Source: Mortierella sp. BCC40632 (Eukaryota; Mortierellomycota; Mortierellomycetes; Mortierellales; Mortierellaceae). From it: a stretch of DNA of 64,000 bases. The DNA is taken from NCBI GenBank assembly GCA_011634665.1, contig WAEK01000012.1:372001-436000 (forward strand), in the 5' to 3' direction. Under the pieces are notes generated by a model, which worked only from the letters and a program-made list of their open reading frames with translations, was not told the origin of the DNA and did not search any database. Position numbers and translations under genes: made by a program. This document shows positions 13,572-27,651 of this stretch, piece by piece; position 1 is the stretch's first letter, and each line of letters begins with the position of its first letter.

Positions 13572-15214
13572 ATGAGCATGCAGGTAGAAACCTCGACCAT
13601 GATCCAGGTGAGAAATCATCTCCTCCACTCTCCCCTCCTCTTATTTCTCTATCTCGCCGCTTCAATCCTTTGTCACAGCCATCAACAAAAGCTTTGTTCA
13701 TGATCACCTACTGATTCACTGACCTGGTTTTGGTCGTCTTGTGTTCACTCCTCCACCACAGCCCACAGATCAGTTTCAACAATACCAGAGTCACCCTACA
13801 ATGAACCAAGTATATAGCATGCAGCACAACAACATGAACTACTCGATGGATGAACGAGGAAACAAACCCGAACAACAGTACTATAATGAGCAGCAGAATG
13901 AGACCTATCAGGAAAAGTCTTCATCTCAACCTCTCACTGACTTTAATAAAGGTGTTGAGATTGCGCCTGACCAGGATCTGACCGGCGAGCTCCAGTTCGT
14001 CAAGGATCGCCTCTCAGTCATTGCCTCGTAGGTTACTGCTACTCTCTCTATCATTTTCTAGTATTTGAGAGTCGCTACTGTTGCTACATGATTGGCAAGG
14101 GCCAGTACCCCTGACTCGCTAACCTTTTCCCCATCTTGATCGCATTTGAAAAAAAAAAAAATAAAAATTAAAAAATAAAGAGAGAGAAGGTCAGGAGCCG
14201 ATGCCGAAAGGGATGCCCTTCAAGAGGTAATAAGAAAATTCAAAGGAGGTCATCTTATCTCCGCGATCCTAGCATGCTTGAGGACTCTGTTCGTGCTCCG
14301 TCGTTTTTGTCCCTTTCTCTACTGTCATGTACTGACCTCTGGCTCACGTCTATGGATTTAACAGATTGAGCAATCGTCTGAAGCACTCCTTGCAACACGC
14401 CAGGCATTGAATGAGAAGCAGCGCCAGCTAGAGACCTTGGAAGAAGACGACGAGAGAAGGTAGAATCATATCTCGACAGTACTGTGCCTTCCTCTGGATA
14501 GCTCAAGTCATTCTAATCGTTCTTTGACTCATGCGGACTCTGCTTCTTACCTCAACCATGACAGATACGAATTACAGGAAGAAGTTAAAGAGCTCGAAGC
14601 AGAGAGCGAATACAAGGAGCAACAGTGGAGTGCAACCAAGGAGGCTCTTCGCCATGACCTTGAGTCTACAGGATCTATCCTAGTCCTTGGACGTCGTACT
14701 AGGACTGTCGATCCTGCCATCGCAGAAATGAAAGGTAAGTCAGACAATGAAGTGTACACAAAAATACACTCGTGGTCATTTTTTGTAGCCAAATCAAAGA
14801 GAGTATGAGATTAGTTTTTGACTTGATTACTCCGTGCTTTCCTTAGAGAGACTAGAACAAGAGGTCCAATTAATCCAAGAGCAGATTGCAAGCATCAAGC
14901 GTCGGCTTGATGCAGTTGCCACTAGACGTCAACAGATGGTAGAGAGTTTCCAAGAAGACTATAGCAAACGTCGCACTTGAGCTGGTAGAAGAACCAGAGC
15001 CTCCTGACTTGAGGAGGAGCAATAGACATCCGCGACAGGAGCGCGAAGTGTAGAGAGTCAACCCATAAAGACCACAAACACGGCCCGATGTTCTGAGGAT
15101 GGAGACATTCTCTTTGATCCTGAATATGCCCTCTTTTCCCGAATGAATCAGAATTCCGTTGGGCCACACTCGGCCTCAGACCTTGGGCAGGGAGTTTCTC
15201 CCACGACACTCTGA
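13572..15214 (+). CDS. Coiled-coil protein of unknown function
   Basis: Proposed exons: 13572-13607, 13762-14027, 14181-14226, 14365-14459, 14565-14734, 14847-14938, 15026-15214; 297 residues. The N-terminal part is Gln/Asn/Tyr-rich and disordered. From residue 80 on it is heptad-like and charged (for example RQALNEKQRQLETLEED and RLEQEVQLIQEQIASIKRR), so a long coiled coil is likely. The C-terminal exon adds an acidic segment (EDGDILFDPEYALFSRM). Weak points: exon 3 has an A-rich upstream stretch and two possible acceptors (14180 or 14186). If intron 6 (14939-15025) is retained, the protein ends earlier at 14980. The first exon is only 12 codons. I do not recognise the family; the coiled coil suggests a structural or adaptor role, nothing firmer. 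Confidence 0.6.
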
Positions 15215-15978
15215 CGTGGCGTCTTGTTGCCACTTGCTGCCCAGACCCTGTGTATGTCGCGCCAACAGCATTATTGGAGGCCTGATTCTCTTCCTGACTG
15301 TCCGAAGAGGTCAGATTGGACGGGACAAATGCAGTCCATCCAAAAGTCTTGTTTCCCGTGCGCAACATCGCCCAGAGGGGGCAGTGTTCAACTGGCTCAT
15401 GTGTTCCTCACTGCAGCCCAGACAACACAGACGGATGAACTATAGAGCTGTCTAGGCTGCCTTTTTTTTTTTTTACTCAAGACTTCAGCCCTACCCTGTG
15501 CATTTTCCATTACACAAGATGACCTTGGTACTACATTTTTTTTCCCATCAAGGCCCTAGTGCGCACACCATAAGAAAGCAAAAAAGAGCTATTCCGTCGG
15601 AAACACAGGGTCTTCTGCATAAGCACATCGAGGAGAGAACGTCATGGGTGAGCCGTTGAAGTGTGCTCTACCCCCGAGAGCAAACTGTTCCCATTGTTGT
15701 CCAAGTTTTCTTTTGCAACACTCCAGGAGAGACAGCTAGTGTACAAACAAAAGTACAATAATATGCAAGCACACGCGCCTTCAAACCAATGGTGAGTTAT
15801 TCCTTTGGGATGTCTGAGGGGTGGCGTAATGCCCCTGACCTGCTAGATGAAGAGTGAGTAGGCGATGCTGGCTATCTATCTCATTTACTTGCTATTCTTC
15901 CCAGGCAAAGCTGGGGGAGGCGAGACGAAGAAGGCGGTAGGGAGGGAAGGGCGGAGGAACGGCCGATTCTTGGATGGG

Positions 15979-15979
<1 letters not shown>

Positions 15980-16011
<32 letters not shown>
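15980..16011. repeat. T homopolymer, 32 nt
   Basis: Uninterrupted T-run about 90 bases upstream of the TATA box of the small Ser/Thr-rich gene. The length is prone to polymerase slippage and sequencing error. Confidence 0.9.
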
Positions 16012-16012
<1 letters not shown>

Positions 16013-16098
16013 TTGTTATCTTCTAACAGGCAAAGAAGCACCTTTCGGTACCCCTACCCTCACCCCCTCATCTCCACGGACGAGTGATTCTTGAGGCA

Positions 16099-16105
16099 TA
16101 TAAAA
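16099..16105 (+). promoter_or_regulatory. TATA box of the small Ser/Thr-rich gene
   Basis: TATAAAA lies 114 bases upstream of the ATG at 16219, followed by a CT-rich leader. Spacing and orientation fit a core promoter; clear TATA boxes are scarce elsewhere in the window. Confidence 0.6.
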
Positions 16106-16218
16106 GCGCGGGATTACAGGTCTTCCCTGCCCCACCTCTTTTCTCTTCAAACTTTTGACCTTCACACACACCTTCTCTCTCCCCTGTTAGTCGCTGATAG
16201 TCATCCAAGTCTTCAAAA

Positions 16219-16506
16219 ATGGCCGCACCAACCATGTCCATCGACCCCATCTTCCCTAACTCCACATCGCTGTCCTCAAGCGTTTCCTCGACCTTCACCT
16301 CGCGCCCCGTCACCACTCTGACGAGCACTACGACTCTTACCGGAACCTCGACCGGAACCTCGACTGGAACCGTAACCAGATCTGGAACCACGACCGGACC
16401 ATCGACCTCTCCAACGAAACCTTCAAGCGCGACGAGCCTTCAGAAGAAGCTTACGGCTGGCTTTCTTGTCATGGTCATCCTGCCCGCAATCTTAAATGCT
16501 GTCTAG
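16219..16506 (+). CDS. Small Ser/Thr-rich protein with C-terminal hydrophobic segment
   Basis: Single-exon frame of 95 codons with a good start context (AAAATGGCC), TATA box and CT-rich leader. Roughly half of residues 14-72 are Ser or Thr, including short tandem GTST repeats encoded by 12-base repeats (near 16341-16370). A basic pair (QKK) is followed by a C-terminal hydrophobic stretch (LTAGFLVMVILPAILNAV). There is no N-terminal signal peptide. This could be a tail-anchored membrane protein with an O-glycosylatable or disordered domain, or the last exon of a GPI-type cell-wall protein whose signal exon is upstream and not recognised. I do not recognise a family. Confidence 0.55.
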   Translation: MAAPTMSIDPIFPNSTSLSSSVSSTFTSRPVTTLTSTTTLTGTSTGTSTGTVTRSGTTTGPSTSPTKPSSATSLQKKLTAGFLVMVILPAILNAV

Positions 16507-16882
16507 AGAAAGCAAGAGCGAGAACAGAAGTATTGTAGTCAGATATTTTGTAGCCCTTTCTCAAACCCTGGAGGATTAAAGAGTCATGCAGAGCATGGGG
16601 TTTTCAAGCACTCGTTTCTACTTGATAAGGAGCTATTCCGCTCTATGGGATGGGGCCTTGGGATTCAGAAGTTGACCAGCGGGTTTAGTTTTGTTACTCT
16701 ATTCCATTTAAACACCTGGATGGCCTTTGAGCCAGCCTTTTCTTTTTTAGCTCAAAGACGAATCCTCATTCACAGAGGTAGCGGTCACAAAGGGAGGGTG
16801 CTTATTTTCTGCGCACTCATTCGCATTCGCATTCGCATTCGATAATTCGATTGAACTTCCTCGGACAACTCATTATTACGAC
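16507..16882. other. Intergenic between the Ser/Thr-rich gene and ESS2, with hexamer repeat
   Basis: No gene seen. It holds four perfect CATTCG hexamers (16818-16841) ending 41 bases before the ESS2 start, possibly in its leader or core promoter. Confidence 0.5.
16818..16841 (+). repeat. (CATTCG)4 tandem hexamer
   Basis: Four exact copies of a six-base unit directly upstream of the ESS2 start codon. Confidence 0.85.
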
Positions 16883-18826
16883 ATGGACTCCCGCAGCACA
16901 ATGGACGTTGTGCCAAAGGCATCGACATCATCTTCAGCTGTGCTTCGAGTGACACCCCGGTACAAGTCCAATATACCGGCTCCAGCACCCCAAACGATTC
17001 TAGAAGAGGACGACTACATTAATGCGATCAGCAAGATCATCGAACGAGATTTCTTTCCGAATATTGCCAAGCTCAAGAAACAACATGCATACCTTGATGC
17101 AGTCGAGGCAAACGATATCGAGAGAATCGCTGCAGCTGCACGAGACTTGACTGGGAAAAAAACGCATTTTGACTCACGAAGATTGCAAACTCCATGTAAG
17201 AGATTCGTGTAAATATTGTAGTAACTTATCAAGCTGTCCATTCACTTCCTTACACCTAACCCTATTGACTTTCTCTACAACCGCAGCTCAGACACCAAGG
17301 TTCGCAAGAGCAGGAGTGCCAGATGAAGCTTGGACTCCAGCACGAGTTGACATCGGGAATGCAACGCCGACTTGGGGCACAGGCGATGGAGCATCGGAGC
17401 ATCTCCGGAATACAGTGGGAACTCCAGCACTTGAGACGCCCTCTGGAGGCACATCGAAAAAGAAGCGAACAAATAATGGGGATACAGCTGATACTAGTGA
17501 AACGATCGACACTAGTCTCTCGTTGGACCAGTTCCAAGCGCGGTACACTAGCGAGGATAATGCCTCATTCATGGAAATTATAGACAAGATCAACAAACGG
17601 AGGCGGGACCAGTTCAACTGGATGTACGATCGAGAGAGCAGGAGTCTAAAATTGGTAGAAAAAAACTTGGCATCAGCCCAAAAGCTTCTGAAGTCTGGCG
17701 GCGAAGGCGATGACGACACAGCTGGTACTAGCACGAGTGCTAAGGCGCAAGAAATAGACTCGGCCCTTGTATTAGCATCCAAACAAGAGAGGCCCGTGGT
17801 CATTCCTCCGACGAGATATACGGTAGGTAGTGCCTGAGCAAGCTAATTTTACTCTCCACATTTGTTCGACGTTTGCTGATAATGTCACAACGCACTAACA
17901 TGGAATCTTGTAACTCTTCTACAATAGGCTAAGAATTCGCTAATGTACTACCCCGAGGGTCTCGGCACAGATATTGACCAGACTCTAATTCGAGGCAATC
18001 CAAAAGAAATTGTCCACAGAAATACCAGTTTTCAAGGCCAGGATCTCCTGGTAGTCAATAAGGCTGCTGCCGCCAGGGTGGACCCAACACCATGTAATTT
18101 GTTAATTTGCTAACCAGTGCCTCATTAGAGATAGGCATCACAGAACCACAATGTAGTTATCCTCTAACAACGTATTCTGGACTATTTCTCGATTCAATAT
18201 GTTTAGATCTAGCAGGAAAGCAAGATGGCACCCCCAGAATAGCAGGATATAGCCTGGTGTCATCCACGCCCACCCCAAGCATGTCCCAAATGGAGAATGA
18301 TCCCGAGATGATGACCTGGGGAACTGTCGAGGATGAGCCACTACTTATTAGTTCTGGTGTTGAAGCGAGCGGTCCCTCCCCGTTCAAGCTCCCTCCGACC
18401 CCTCGACGCGAGCTGATAGCACAAATGTTGTCTGAGAAGGCATCTAAAAGTTTCCGTGAAAAGTCAACATTGAGAGCCAAAGTATTTGCGTCACCTTCAA
18501 CCTCTGCTCTAGCAGAATATGCCAGTTCTCTAGGACCTGGCACACCGACACCACGATTTAATTCTCCTTACTCTGTCACCTCATCAACGCCACTCAGGAA
18601 AGGCTCAGCAAGTGTTCGTGGAGATAGGATAGGCAGCCCTAACCCCAGGATTAGGGCAGAGATGTTATCACCAGCGGCCAAAAGTTTACTGAATAGGGCC
18701 AGCAGTAGTAACCAGCATAGAACGGATCAGCAGCTTCGGTCTTCGTATGGTCTCGGCTCTGGAAGTGGCAGTGCAGGCAAATACAATGCGCCACCAACCC
18801 CATCACCGCTGGTAAAACGACAGTAG
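16883..18826 (+). CDS. ESS2: ESS2/DGCR14 (Bis1) splicing factor
   Basis: Four exons: 16883-17195, 17287-17822, 17928-18093, 18207-18826; 544 residues, close to family length. Hallmarks of the nuclear ESS2 family (DGCR14 in animals, Bis1 in fission yeast) appear in order. Near residue 37 is TILEEDDYINAISKIIERDFFPNI. It is followed by a long charged helix region, TSEDNASFMEIIDKIN, NWMYDRE, a NSLMYYPEG segment, and a C-terminal half with KLPPTPRREL and LSPAAKSLL. ESS2 associates with late spliceosomal complexes and affects splice-site choice. Exon 4 begins with the second base of a Tyr codon after a TTTAG acceptor. The C-terminal 100 residues are Ser/Gly-rich and disordered. Confidence 0.92.
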
Positions 18827-19015
18827 AGATACCCAGTGACTTGATTATTGATAGCAGTTGCAACCATGTATATAGTAAACGAGCCAAAAGACACCTAGTG
18901 TTGCTGGAATCTAGCTGGTGAAAGCCACACAGTTTCTCAAGACCATTTAGGCTATTCATTCCCATCTTACTTTTCGTACACCTCTCTCGCATGCTTCCCA
19001 CCAACTCTCTTGACA

Positions 19016-21041
19016 ATGTCCCATTTTATATATTGTGGCAAATGCTCTCTGACCGAACCTCTCCAAAATGCTGTGTATTGGTTCACCAACTGTGGTCATA
19101 TTCTTTGTCAACAGTGCATCAGCGCAGGATCAAAGATGAAAGAGGCAAACGCCGATCGTGGCAAACCTGTCGACAAGTCTTTCTCTTCAGGAAAAAAGCC
19201 GCTCATCGCAAAGGAGCAGCAGTTGAGTACGCCTGTAACCTGTATCACCCATGTCGGGAGCTATTGCACACCTAGTACTAACAGCGCCACATTGTGTTTT
19301 ATATCTACTAATTGGCTAGTACAAGATGCTTACTGTTTGTTGTGCAAGAATGACTGTGTGTGTGTCCAGATCACGGAAGACCCTGTAGGAGAATAATCTA
19401 TTGACGACCTGTGTCCTAAAACCGAGGCCCAGCCCTAGATCCAAAGTCTTAAAGTATCCCGCCTGTGCGTGTCCCTCGAATATTAGGATGATCTCCCGCC
19501 ACAATGCCGGGCCTTCTTTCGGTCGCCCCAGAATATTCTTTCGGAAACAGTCGAGGCACTACAGGTACAAATAGAGGCTCGTTGGAAATGGTGCTAGTCG
19601 ATTCACAAAAACATGACTAACGTGTTGAGAATGATGTAGTTTCAAGACGAACATCTGAAGGTACTGGTTCAGCATTTGAGGGACAAGGCCTCGAGACAGC
19701 ACCAGATTTTGCTTCGAGCACGAGCTGAGGTACTCAACATGAGGGCTCTGAATAGGTAAAATACCAATTTTTCAGGTCTCAGAGTAGACAAGACACACAC
19801 TACGAGTTTTATTAGATAGCTGTTAACCCTTTCTGCTCAATGAACCTCAGTGAGCTTACCAGATTGAAAGCAGAGAATGAGAAACTAAAGAAGCAACTCA
19901 AGGATACTTCGTCCTTCATGGAACGTTCAAATAATAATACGGAGACCTCTACTGACCAAAAGTCCTCGTTCAAGGATAAAGACAGCGTGGTCAACAGAAA
20001 TGAACATCGTCCAACATTTGGCAATAATGTAGGGGTGGATCAGACCTCCTTGTCTGGCAAGTCCCGAGCAGTCCACCATGCAACTATCCCTGGTACCATT
20101 CACCAGACACAGTAATGAATACTGGAGAGCTGTTTATTTGGATAGTGATGTCGTTTTACACGACTGTTTCTTCTCATCGACATTTCCCGTACGCCATATT
20201 AGCACTCATTCGGTTGCGTCCAATATAAGTAGCAGGCCATCACGTCGAGCGGTATGAAAAACTGTAACATTCTGGTATCTCAAACTCCAAGGGACGGTGC
20301 GATGGAGTATTCATTGGGATTTAGTAACGGGTGTGGCAAATGTACTCTCCTCATTAGAACACGGCAATCCAGACACCGATCCCACCGGCGCGTATCTCCC
20401 TTGTTTCACATCCGTCAAATACGCCCCGGGTACCAAGCAGCCATCTCTTTGGAAACGAGACGCTTAGCAGTAATGGTCAGGCTGTTTTCACTGATCCACA
20501 ATGTGTGCCTCTTCAGCATGTACATCATGCCAATATCAACAGTTTGGACTCTTTTACAGCCGCAACAAGGGGGCAAAGGCCTCGCGATTATTCTTACCAA
20601 CAGCCGCCACTCTCGGTATTAAACTCAGCCCCAGCATCGGGATATGGCTCTACCGCAATTCCCTCTAGGATCCCGCCTCTACATCAGCAACAACAACAAC
20701 AACAGCAAGTCCAAATGCAAGTGAATAACCACACAATAAGAAATCGACCACATTGGCTCAACTCTCGCGAATCAGACCAACAGCTTGGCCCTGCCCCATA
20801 CATGAATCGCATCAGAGCCTCCGTAGGCCGGCCATTCAGTAACCATCCTATAGTGCCAAGCGATTATAGATATAGAGCGATATGGAGTTTGAATCCGTCC
20901 TCTGCAAGGACTACTTGGCACGAGCAACAGCAAAGGCAACGACAGACACACTATCAGTACCCGATGGTCCCAGTGGCATTGCAACCGACTCATTTGCCTC
21001 ATAGTAATGTCCCACAGTCCATGCGGCGTATACCGACATAG
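19016..21041 (+). CDS. Zip3/RNF212/HEI10-like RING protein (meiotic crossover E3 ligase)
   Basis: Seven exons: 19016-19226, 19320-19384, 19487-19564, 19640-19755, 19851-20111, 20203-20251, 20358-21041; all phases close, 487 residues. The RING is N-terminal: C7-x2-C10, C26-x-H28, C31-x2-C34, then C76-x2-C79 after a lengthened loop. Exon 3 gives LPPQCRAFFRSPQNIL, exon 4 FQDEHLKVLVQHLRDKASRQ, and exon 5 a coiled coil (SELTRLKAENEKLKKQL). RING, then coiled coil, then a long disordered Ser/Gln-rich tail is the layout of the Zip3/HEI10/RNF212 SUMO/ubiquitin ligases that mark crossover sites on meiotic chromosomes. The tail includes a poly-Gln tract (20686-20706). Exon 1's donor (A|GTACGC) is the weakest junction. 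Convergent with the PheRS gene, 131 bases apart. Confidence 0.78.
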
Positions 21042-21172
21042 CTATAAAGGTTTCTTTAAACAGCTCTACCAACCACTCCATAACTTGACAATCGTGCTAG
21101 ACCTCTTAAACAACCGATGTAAAAGTAAATCTGCCTCGAGTAATTCAAGACAGGTATATTGATAGACACGTT

Positions 21173-23021
<1,849 letters not shown>

Positions 23022-25401
23022 GGTAAGAGGTCTGTTGTCTACTCAATGGAGAGAATTCACGAGCAAACTGAAGATTCCGAAGGCGAGGACTAACCGCCAG
23101 GGCTTCTCCTCCACGCCCACCGCAAGCCACTCCTTCCTTGCTACCCTACCATCCCGTGACCATTCCTCGATGATTCACAAAGATATGCGACAGTTCCTCA
23201 TAAATGAAGTATCCCAAAATGGCTTTTTTTTTTGCAAACCACTATTAGTAAACAGTGAAGAGGATGTTGTTACCGATCTATTGATATGGAATTTGCATGG
23301 TCATCTTGGAAAATGGGTTTTATAAGCCATATGTCAAGTTCTGACGCGTAAACTCTCAGTCCAGATTTGGCAAATTTTCGTCTTACACAAAATCTACACT
23401 GATGCTTGACTACAGCATCAGAGCCTTTTGCCACATACCAAGAAAAATTGCTAGTACCTGACTCTAGGATCAGCGGTTCCTGGGAAATCAACGAGAGTAC
23501 TCTCTGTTTTTTTCTTGTACATGCCATCTGGATCTTTTTCCGGCACTAGAGTGGCGTTCTTTCCCTCCACTTAAAAGCAAAGTTTCTGGTCTGACTCATG
23601 GATTCTAGGAATACCAGTTCTGTCGGTCTTGGTCGAGAATGTGGGAATTTCTTCTTTTTTTAGCCCCTGAGCGAATTAGAGATCGATCTCCCTTTCAATT
23701 GCTAGTTTAATCCATATTTGCCATGCTGCTTGGCTAGGCGAGTAGTGGAAACCTTTAGGAAGGTGAATGTTTGCATCCGATTGAATATACCAGACAGGAT
23801 CATCAACCAAAGGTACAATAGAGCCGATCTGCTTCTACCCATCAAATTCCTGCAATTCAAATACTCAACTAGCGCCTCCTACCTAGCTTTTTCTCACTGC
23901 TCATTCCACCCTGTTCTTCTGCTCTGCTCTTTCTACCCTCACGGTATCTCTCTTTCTATCTTCTCCCTTGTTCATAAGATGCTATTGCGCCGCATTCTAC
24001 GAGCCAGGTTGTGACGCAGAACACAAACTAAGAGCTCCTTCCCTCCATCTCGCCATTTGCTCTTTTATCACGCAATCCAAAGTTATCTACGTAGCAGTAG
24101 GGTAAGTTGACTCTTAGTCACCAATGAGTGTGTCCTTTGCATATGCCAACCATACCCGCTCACCATTCATTGATACATACTTTCCTTAGTAAACTCATCA
24201 GGATACTCTTCAAGTCTGGTTCCTGTCTTAAGCTTCTCGATATTCAGGTAGTTGCAACATTATCCTCCTCTTTTCTCCCCCTTTTTTTTAAAAAAAAAAA
24301 AATGCTCTGATCCTTGGTCTTGCTTCAATGAGTAGACCCGCACAAAAGTGCGACACTTGTCGTCTATACCACGGTCGAATCTGAGCGGCAAAGGAAAAGA
24401 CGCAAGACTGACGAGGCCACAGTAGGCCAGAGGAGTCCGTAGCTCCATTCCTCGATGCTTCCCAAGCTATCGTGCTTGCCTTTCTCTCAAATAGGAAGCA
24501 AGACCGTGGATCTTAGTTCATGGTTTGATAAGAGTTGCGCCAAGATGTTTGTAGTATCTTGAGCTACTCTTGAAGGAAAGGACGCAGGGGGGGGGGACAT
24601 ACTTGCTATCCCAGATTGAGAGTAATGCATCACATCAATGAACTGTGTGTAATTCTCTCATTGGGGTCGTGGTTTTTACACTGACTTAACAGCTTAACAG
24701 TGACCCTACCATGTCCACTGTTTGTGTACTCGTCGGAGCCTTTGCCAATCAATGAAGTATGACAAGTAGACAAAGTCAGGTGAGAGGCTCCTTTCTGTGA
24801 ATTACCGAAAGCATGTCTCCACACTCTCAAAAACAAGGAAATCAAGCTGAAGCACCAAGGGCCCTCCGTGTCTCCTTGAGAGAGTACCCAAAACCCGATT
24901 GATGACGCACAGTTCAGAACACAAGATAAAGACTGAAGCAACAGATTGACTAGGAGCGATTCCTTCATCAGCAAATCCTATTCCTCCCTTGGCTCACTCG
25001 ATAGACTTTTTCCTAGGAAGAGAAGAAGATACTTTTTTTTTTTATAAAAAAAAAAAGAAAAGAAAAGAAAAGCAGCAGCAGCAGTCATTTGGCATCCTTT
25101 GTTCATTATCCGAGTCTTTGCCTTGACCTACCCTATCCGGTCCAGTTGTCTTTAATTCATTCTATGCTCTTGGAAATAAAGATAGAACAAATTTCACAGG
25201 AGAGGAGAGGAAGACATTTCTACAGGATGTTGCTGCTTCGGTGGCTTTAGCGTCCTCCCTCATCGAACTCTCGCTCACTTCAAAAACCGGACCGCGCCGG
25301 ACGCTGCTTTCACAGGAAACGCCCCCACGACCTCAGACGACTCGCGCTTTTTTTTCTTTTCTTTTTCTTTTTTCTTTTCTTTTTTTTTGCATACACACAA
25401 A
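23022..25401. other. 2.4-kb intergenic region between the PheRS and PSD1 genes
   Basis: Both strands were read and no gene is supported. Short frames (23270-23527 minus, 24630-24974 minus, 23718-24014 plus) have no motif, no introns that extend them, and no codon pattern. There are adjoining T and A runs (24283-24301; 25034-25054), a short G-run (24588-24596) and a T-rich leader just before PSD1. This is the divergent promoter space of both genes. Confidence 0.45.
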
Positions 25402-27246
25402 ATGATGTCTCTTTCAAGAGTCATCGTCCGGCGGGCTGACACTCTCGTCATGCCGGCTCGCCATGGCATTCTTCTTCGAACATCAAGAGCATTTCCGCGC
25501 AGTTTCCATTCTACGAGCCGAACTCTTGCTTCTCATGAGCCCTCGTCGGGTGCAAAGCAGGGTTCTTATGTCAGTATGTCCATTCTCTTGTTGCCGAGGG
25601 AACATGGGGCAAAGACATCGAGTTACAAAAAATACTCTATAAAAAAAAAAAAGACTACCGGAAAGTGTAGCGGCTAATCCTGGTCTGTCCAAAAAAAAAC
25701 TCCCTTTCTAGGTCGCCTGAGGCAAGCATGGAATGATACGCCTATCAAATGGTCTCCCATCCCCATCGGCCTTGGTCTCGCTTTTATTACCTTCCTTCAG
25801 TACAACAAGATTCTGCAGCGCCAGGCAGAGAAAGACCAGGAGGAACCCAAGGCGGTTATTGTTGGCCCATGGCAGGTAATTCAACGGAATAATATGGATC
25901 TACCATACATTGGAAGGAAACACTAATGTTCAAAGCGGCCTTTTTTCTTCTTCTTTTCTTTTCGCTTGGATACCTTAGGTTCATGTCATCAGCGAGTTGC
26001 CACTCAAGACTATTTCTAGATTATGGGGTGCATTCAACAGCATCACGCTACCAATGTGGTTCCGTGTCCCTGGATTCAAACTCTACAGTTGGATCTTTGG
26101 GTGCAACCTAGACGAGATGAAGGATCCCGATCTTACACACTACAGCAACCTTAGCGAGTTCTTCTACCGTGAGCTGAAAGATGGAGCGCGCACAATCGAT
26201 CACAGTGCCTCTTTGGTACACTATTGGAAAAATATTCGAACTGCTGTGGCGATGCTGTGTGCTCTTGACTAAATCGACATCCTTCTGTTTGAAATAGGTG
26301 TCGCCATCTGATGGACGAGTCTTCCACTTTGGTTTGGTGGATGGCTCAAAAGTGGAGCAAATCAAAGGAATGTCTTATACATTGGAAAAATTCCTGGGCG
26401 ATCCAGCCGTGAGCGAGACAGCAGACATTATCAAATCAACTCACTCGGCCAACATCGTCGATGAGGAAGAGTTTGCAGAAGTGAATGGCATCAGCTACAC
26501 TCTCGACAGCTTACTGGGATACGGCAAGGAGAGCACATTGGAACACAAGAAGCAAGACGTTAAAGGAAATGTCGTCCCTGATGTGGAAGCAGACCTAAAG
26601 GCGCGCTCAACTAGCTATGAGGATCATCTCGAGCTGCGCCCTGGAAACGCCCTCTTTTTCTGTGTGATCTACCTTGCTCCAGGAGACTACCATAGGTTCC
26701 ACTCACCAACAAACTGGGTAGCTGAGCGTAGACGCCATTTCTCTGGAGAGCTTTATTCAGTTTCACCCTGGATGGTTAAGCAGTTGCAGGATCTCTTTGT
26801 GCTAAACGAGCGCGTTGTTTTGCTCGGAAAGTGGCGTCATGGCTTCTTCTCAATGGTTCCAGTTGGAGCAACCAACGTTGGTAGCATTGTCTTGAATTTT
26901 GACAAGGTAACGAGATGGTGCTCTATTTGGAATAATCTTCAATGGACTCAGGATGGATAAACTGTGAGCTACGCCTGCTGACGCTGTCTTTTTATGTACT
27001 CTTACCTAGGAACTTCGCACAAACCGAAAGGAGGATAGATTCAAGCGCGGATATGGAGAGCTTTTGTACAGTGGGGTGAGTCGTTTGCTGAACGGTCAGC
27101 CATTGCGAGTGGGCGAGGAGATGGGAGGATTCAAACTTGGGTCTACGGTCGTGCTCGTTTTTGAGGCCCCCAAGAATTTCAGATTTACCATTGAGGCAGG
27201 TCAGACGGTTAGGATGGGACAAGCACTGGGAGAAATTGAGAACTAG
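25402..27246 (+). CDS. PSD1: Mitochondrial phosphatidylserine decarboxylase
   Basis: Five exons: 25402-25573, 25712-25875, 25979-26215, 26298-26906, 27010-27246; 472 residues. An Arg-rich mitochondrial presequence precedes one transmembrane helix (PIPIGLGLAFITFLQ). The catalytic domain shows VSPSDGRV, VEQIKGMSYTLEKFLG, the PGDYHRFHSP motif, and near the end the LGST site (437-440). There the chain cuts itself between Gly438 and Ser439, and Ser439 becomes the pyruvoyl cofactor. The enzyme turns phosphatidylserine into phosphatidylethanolamine at the inner mitochondrial membrane. Exon boundaries all preserve phase. In length and order it matches Psd1 rather than the C2-domain Psd2 type. Confidence 0.95.
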
Positions 27247-27651
27247 AGAATCTCTGTACAATATTATCTCAATTGCGGCTTTCCGTAACCCACTCTCTAA
27301 GACAATGCGAGGAATGAAGACTACAAAAATGTCTATTATTTTTATCATTAAGCGAATATTAGCTATGCGAAATCCCCTGCTTTTCATCCGCTCGGGCACT
27401 TCGGGCTATAAAAGATGTTAGCTGGATCTAAAGGTATGAAAGGACTAGAAAAGGCGTGACAAGAGTGGGTCGTAGGCTTGGACAAGGAAAATCGGGTCCC
27501 CTTTCTCGTCTTTACTTTTTATTTTTGACCAGACTATGGAGTCTCTTTGGCATTTGTATGCCCATAGAGTTAAAGGAAGCTAGTCAGAGGATTGGACGCG
27601 GCAGTAATAGTGGTGCGAGCGGATGAAAAAAGTAATATAGCAGCGACTGAT
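27247..27651. other. Convergent 3' flanks of PSD1 and GTPase copy A
   Basis: AT-rich; no gene. Probably the 3' untranslated regions of both convergent genes. Confidence 0.45.

Larger units (their letters stand above)
15215..16218. other. Intergenic with long T-run, leading to the Ser/Thr-rich gene
   Basis: An open stretch at 15224-15445 in the frame of the previous gene's last exon reads plausibly as protein but begins after a stop and has no good donor linking it. The rest is non-coding with T-runs (15461-15474, 15980-16011) and the TATA box at 16099. Confidence 0.4.

Noticed and set aside
15224..15445. Open frame downstream of the coiled-coil gene
   Set aside because: It reads plausibly, but there is a stop between it and the preceding exon and no acceptable donor to skip it.
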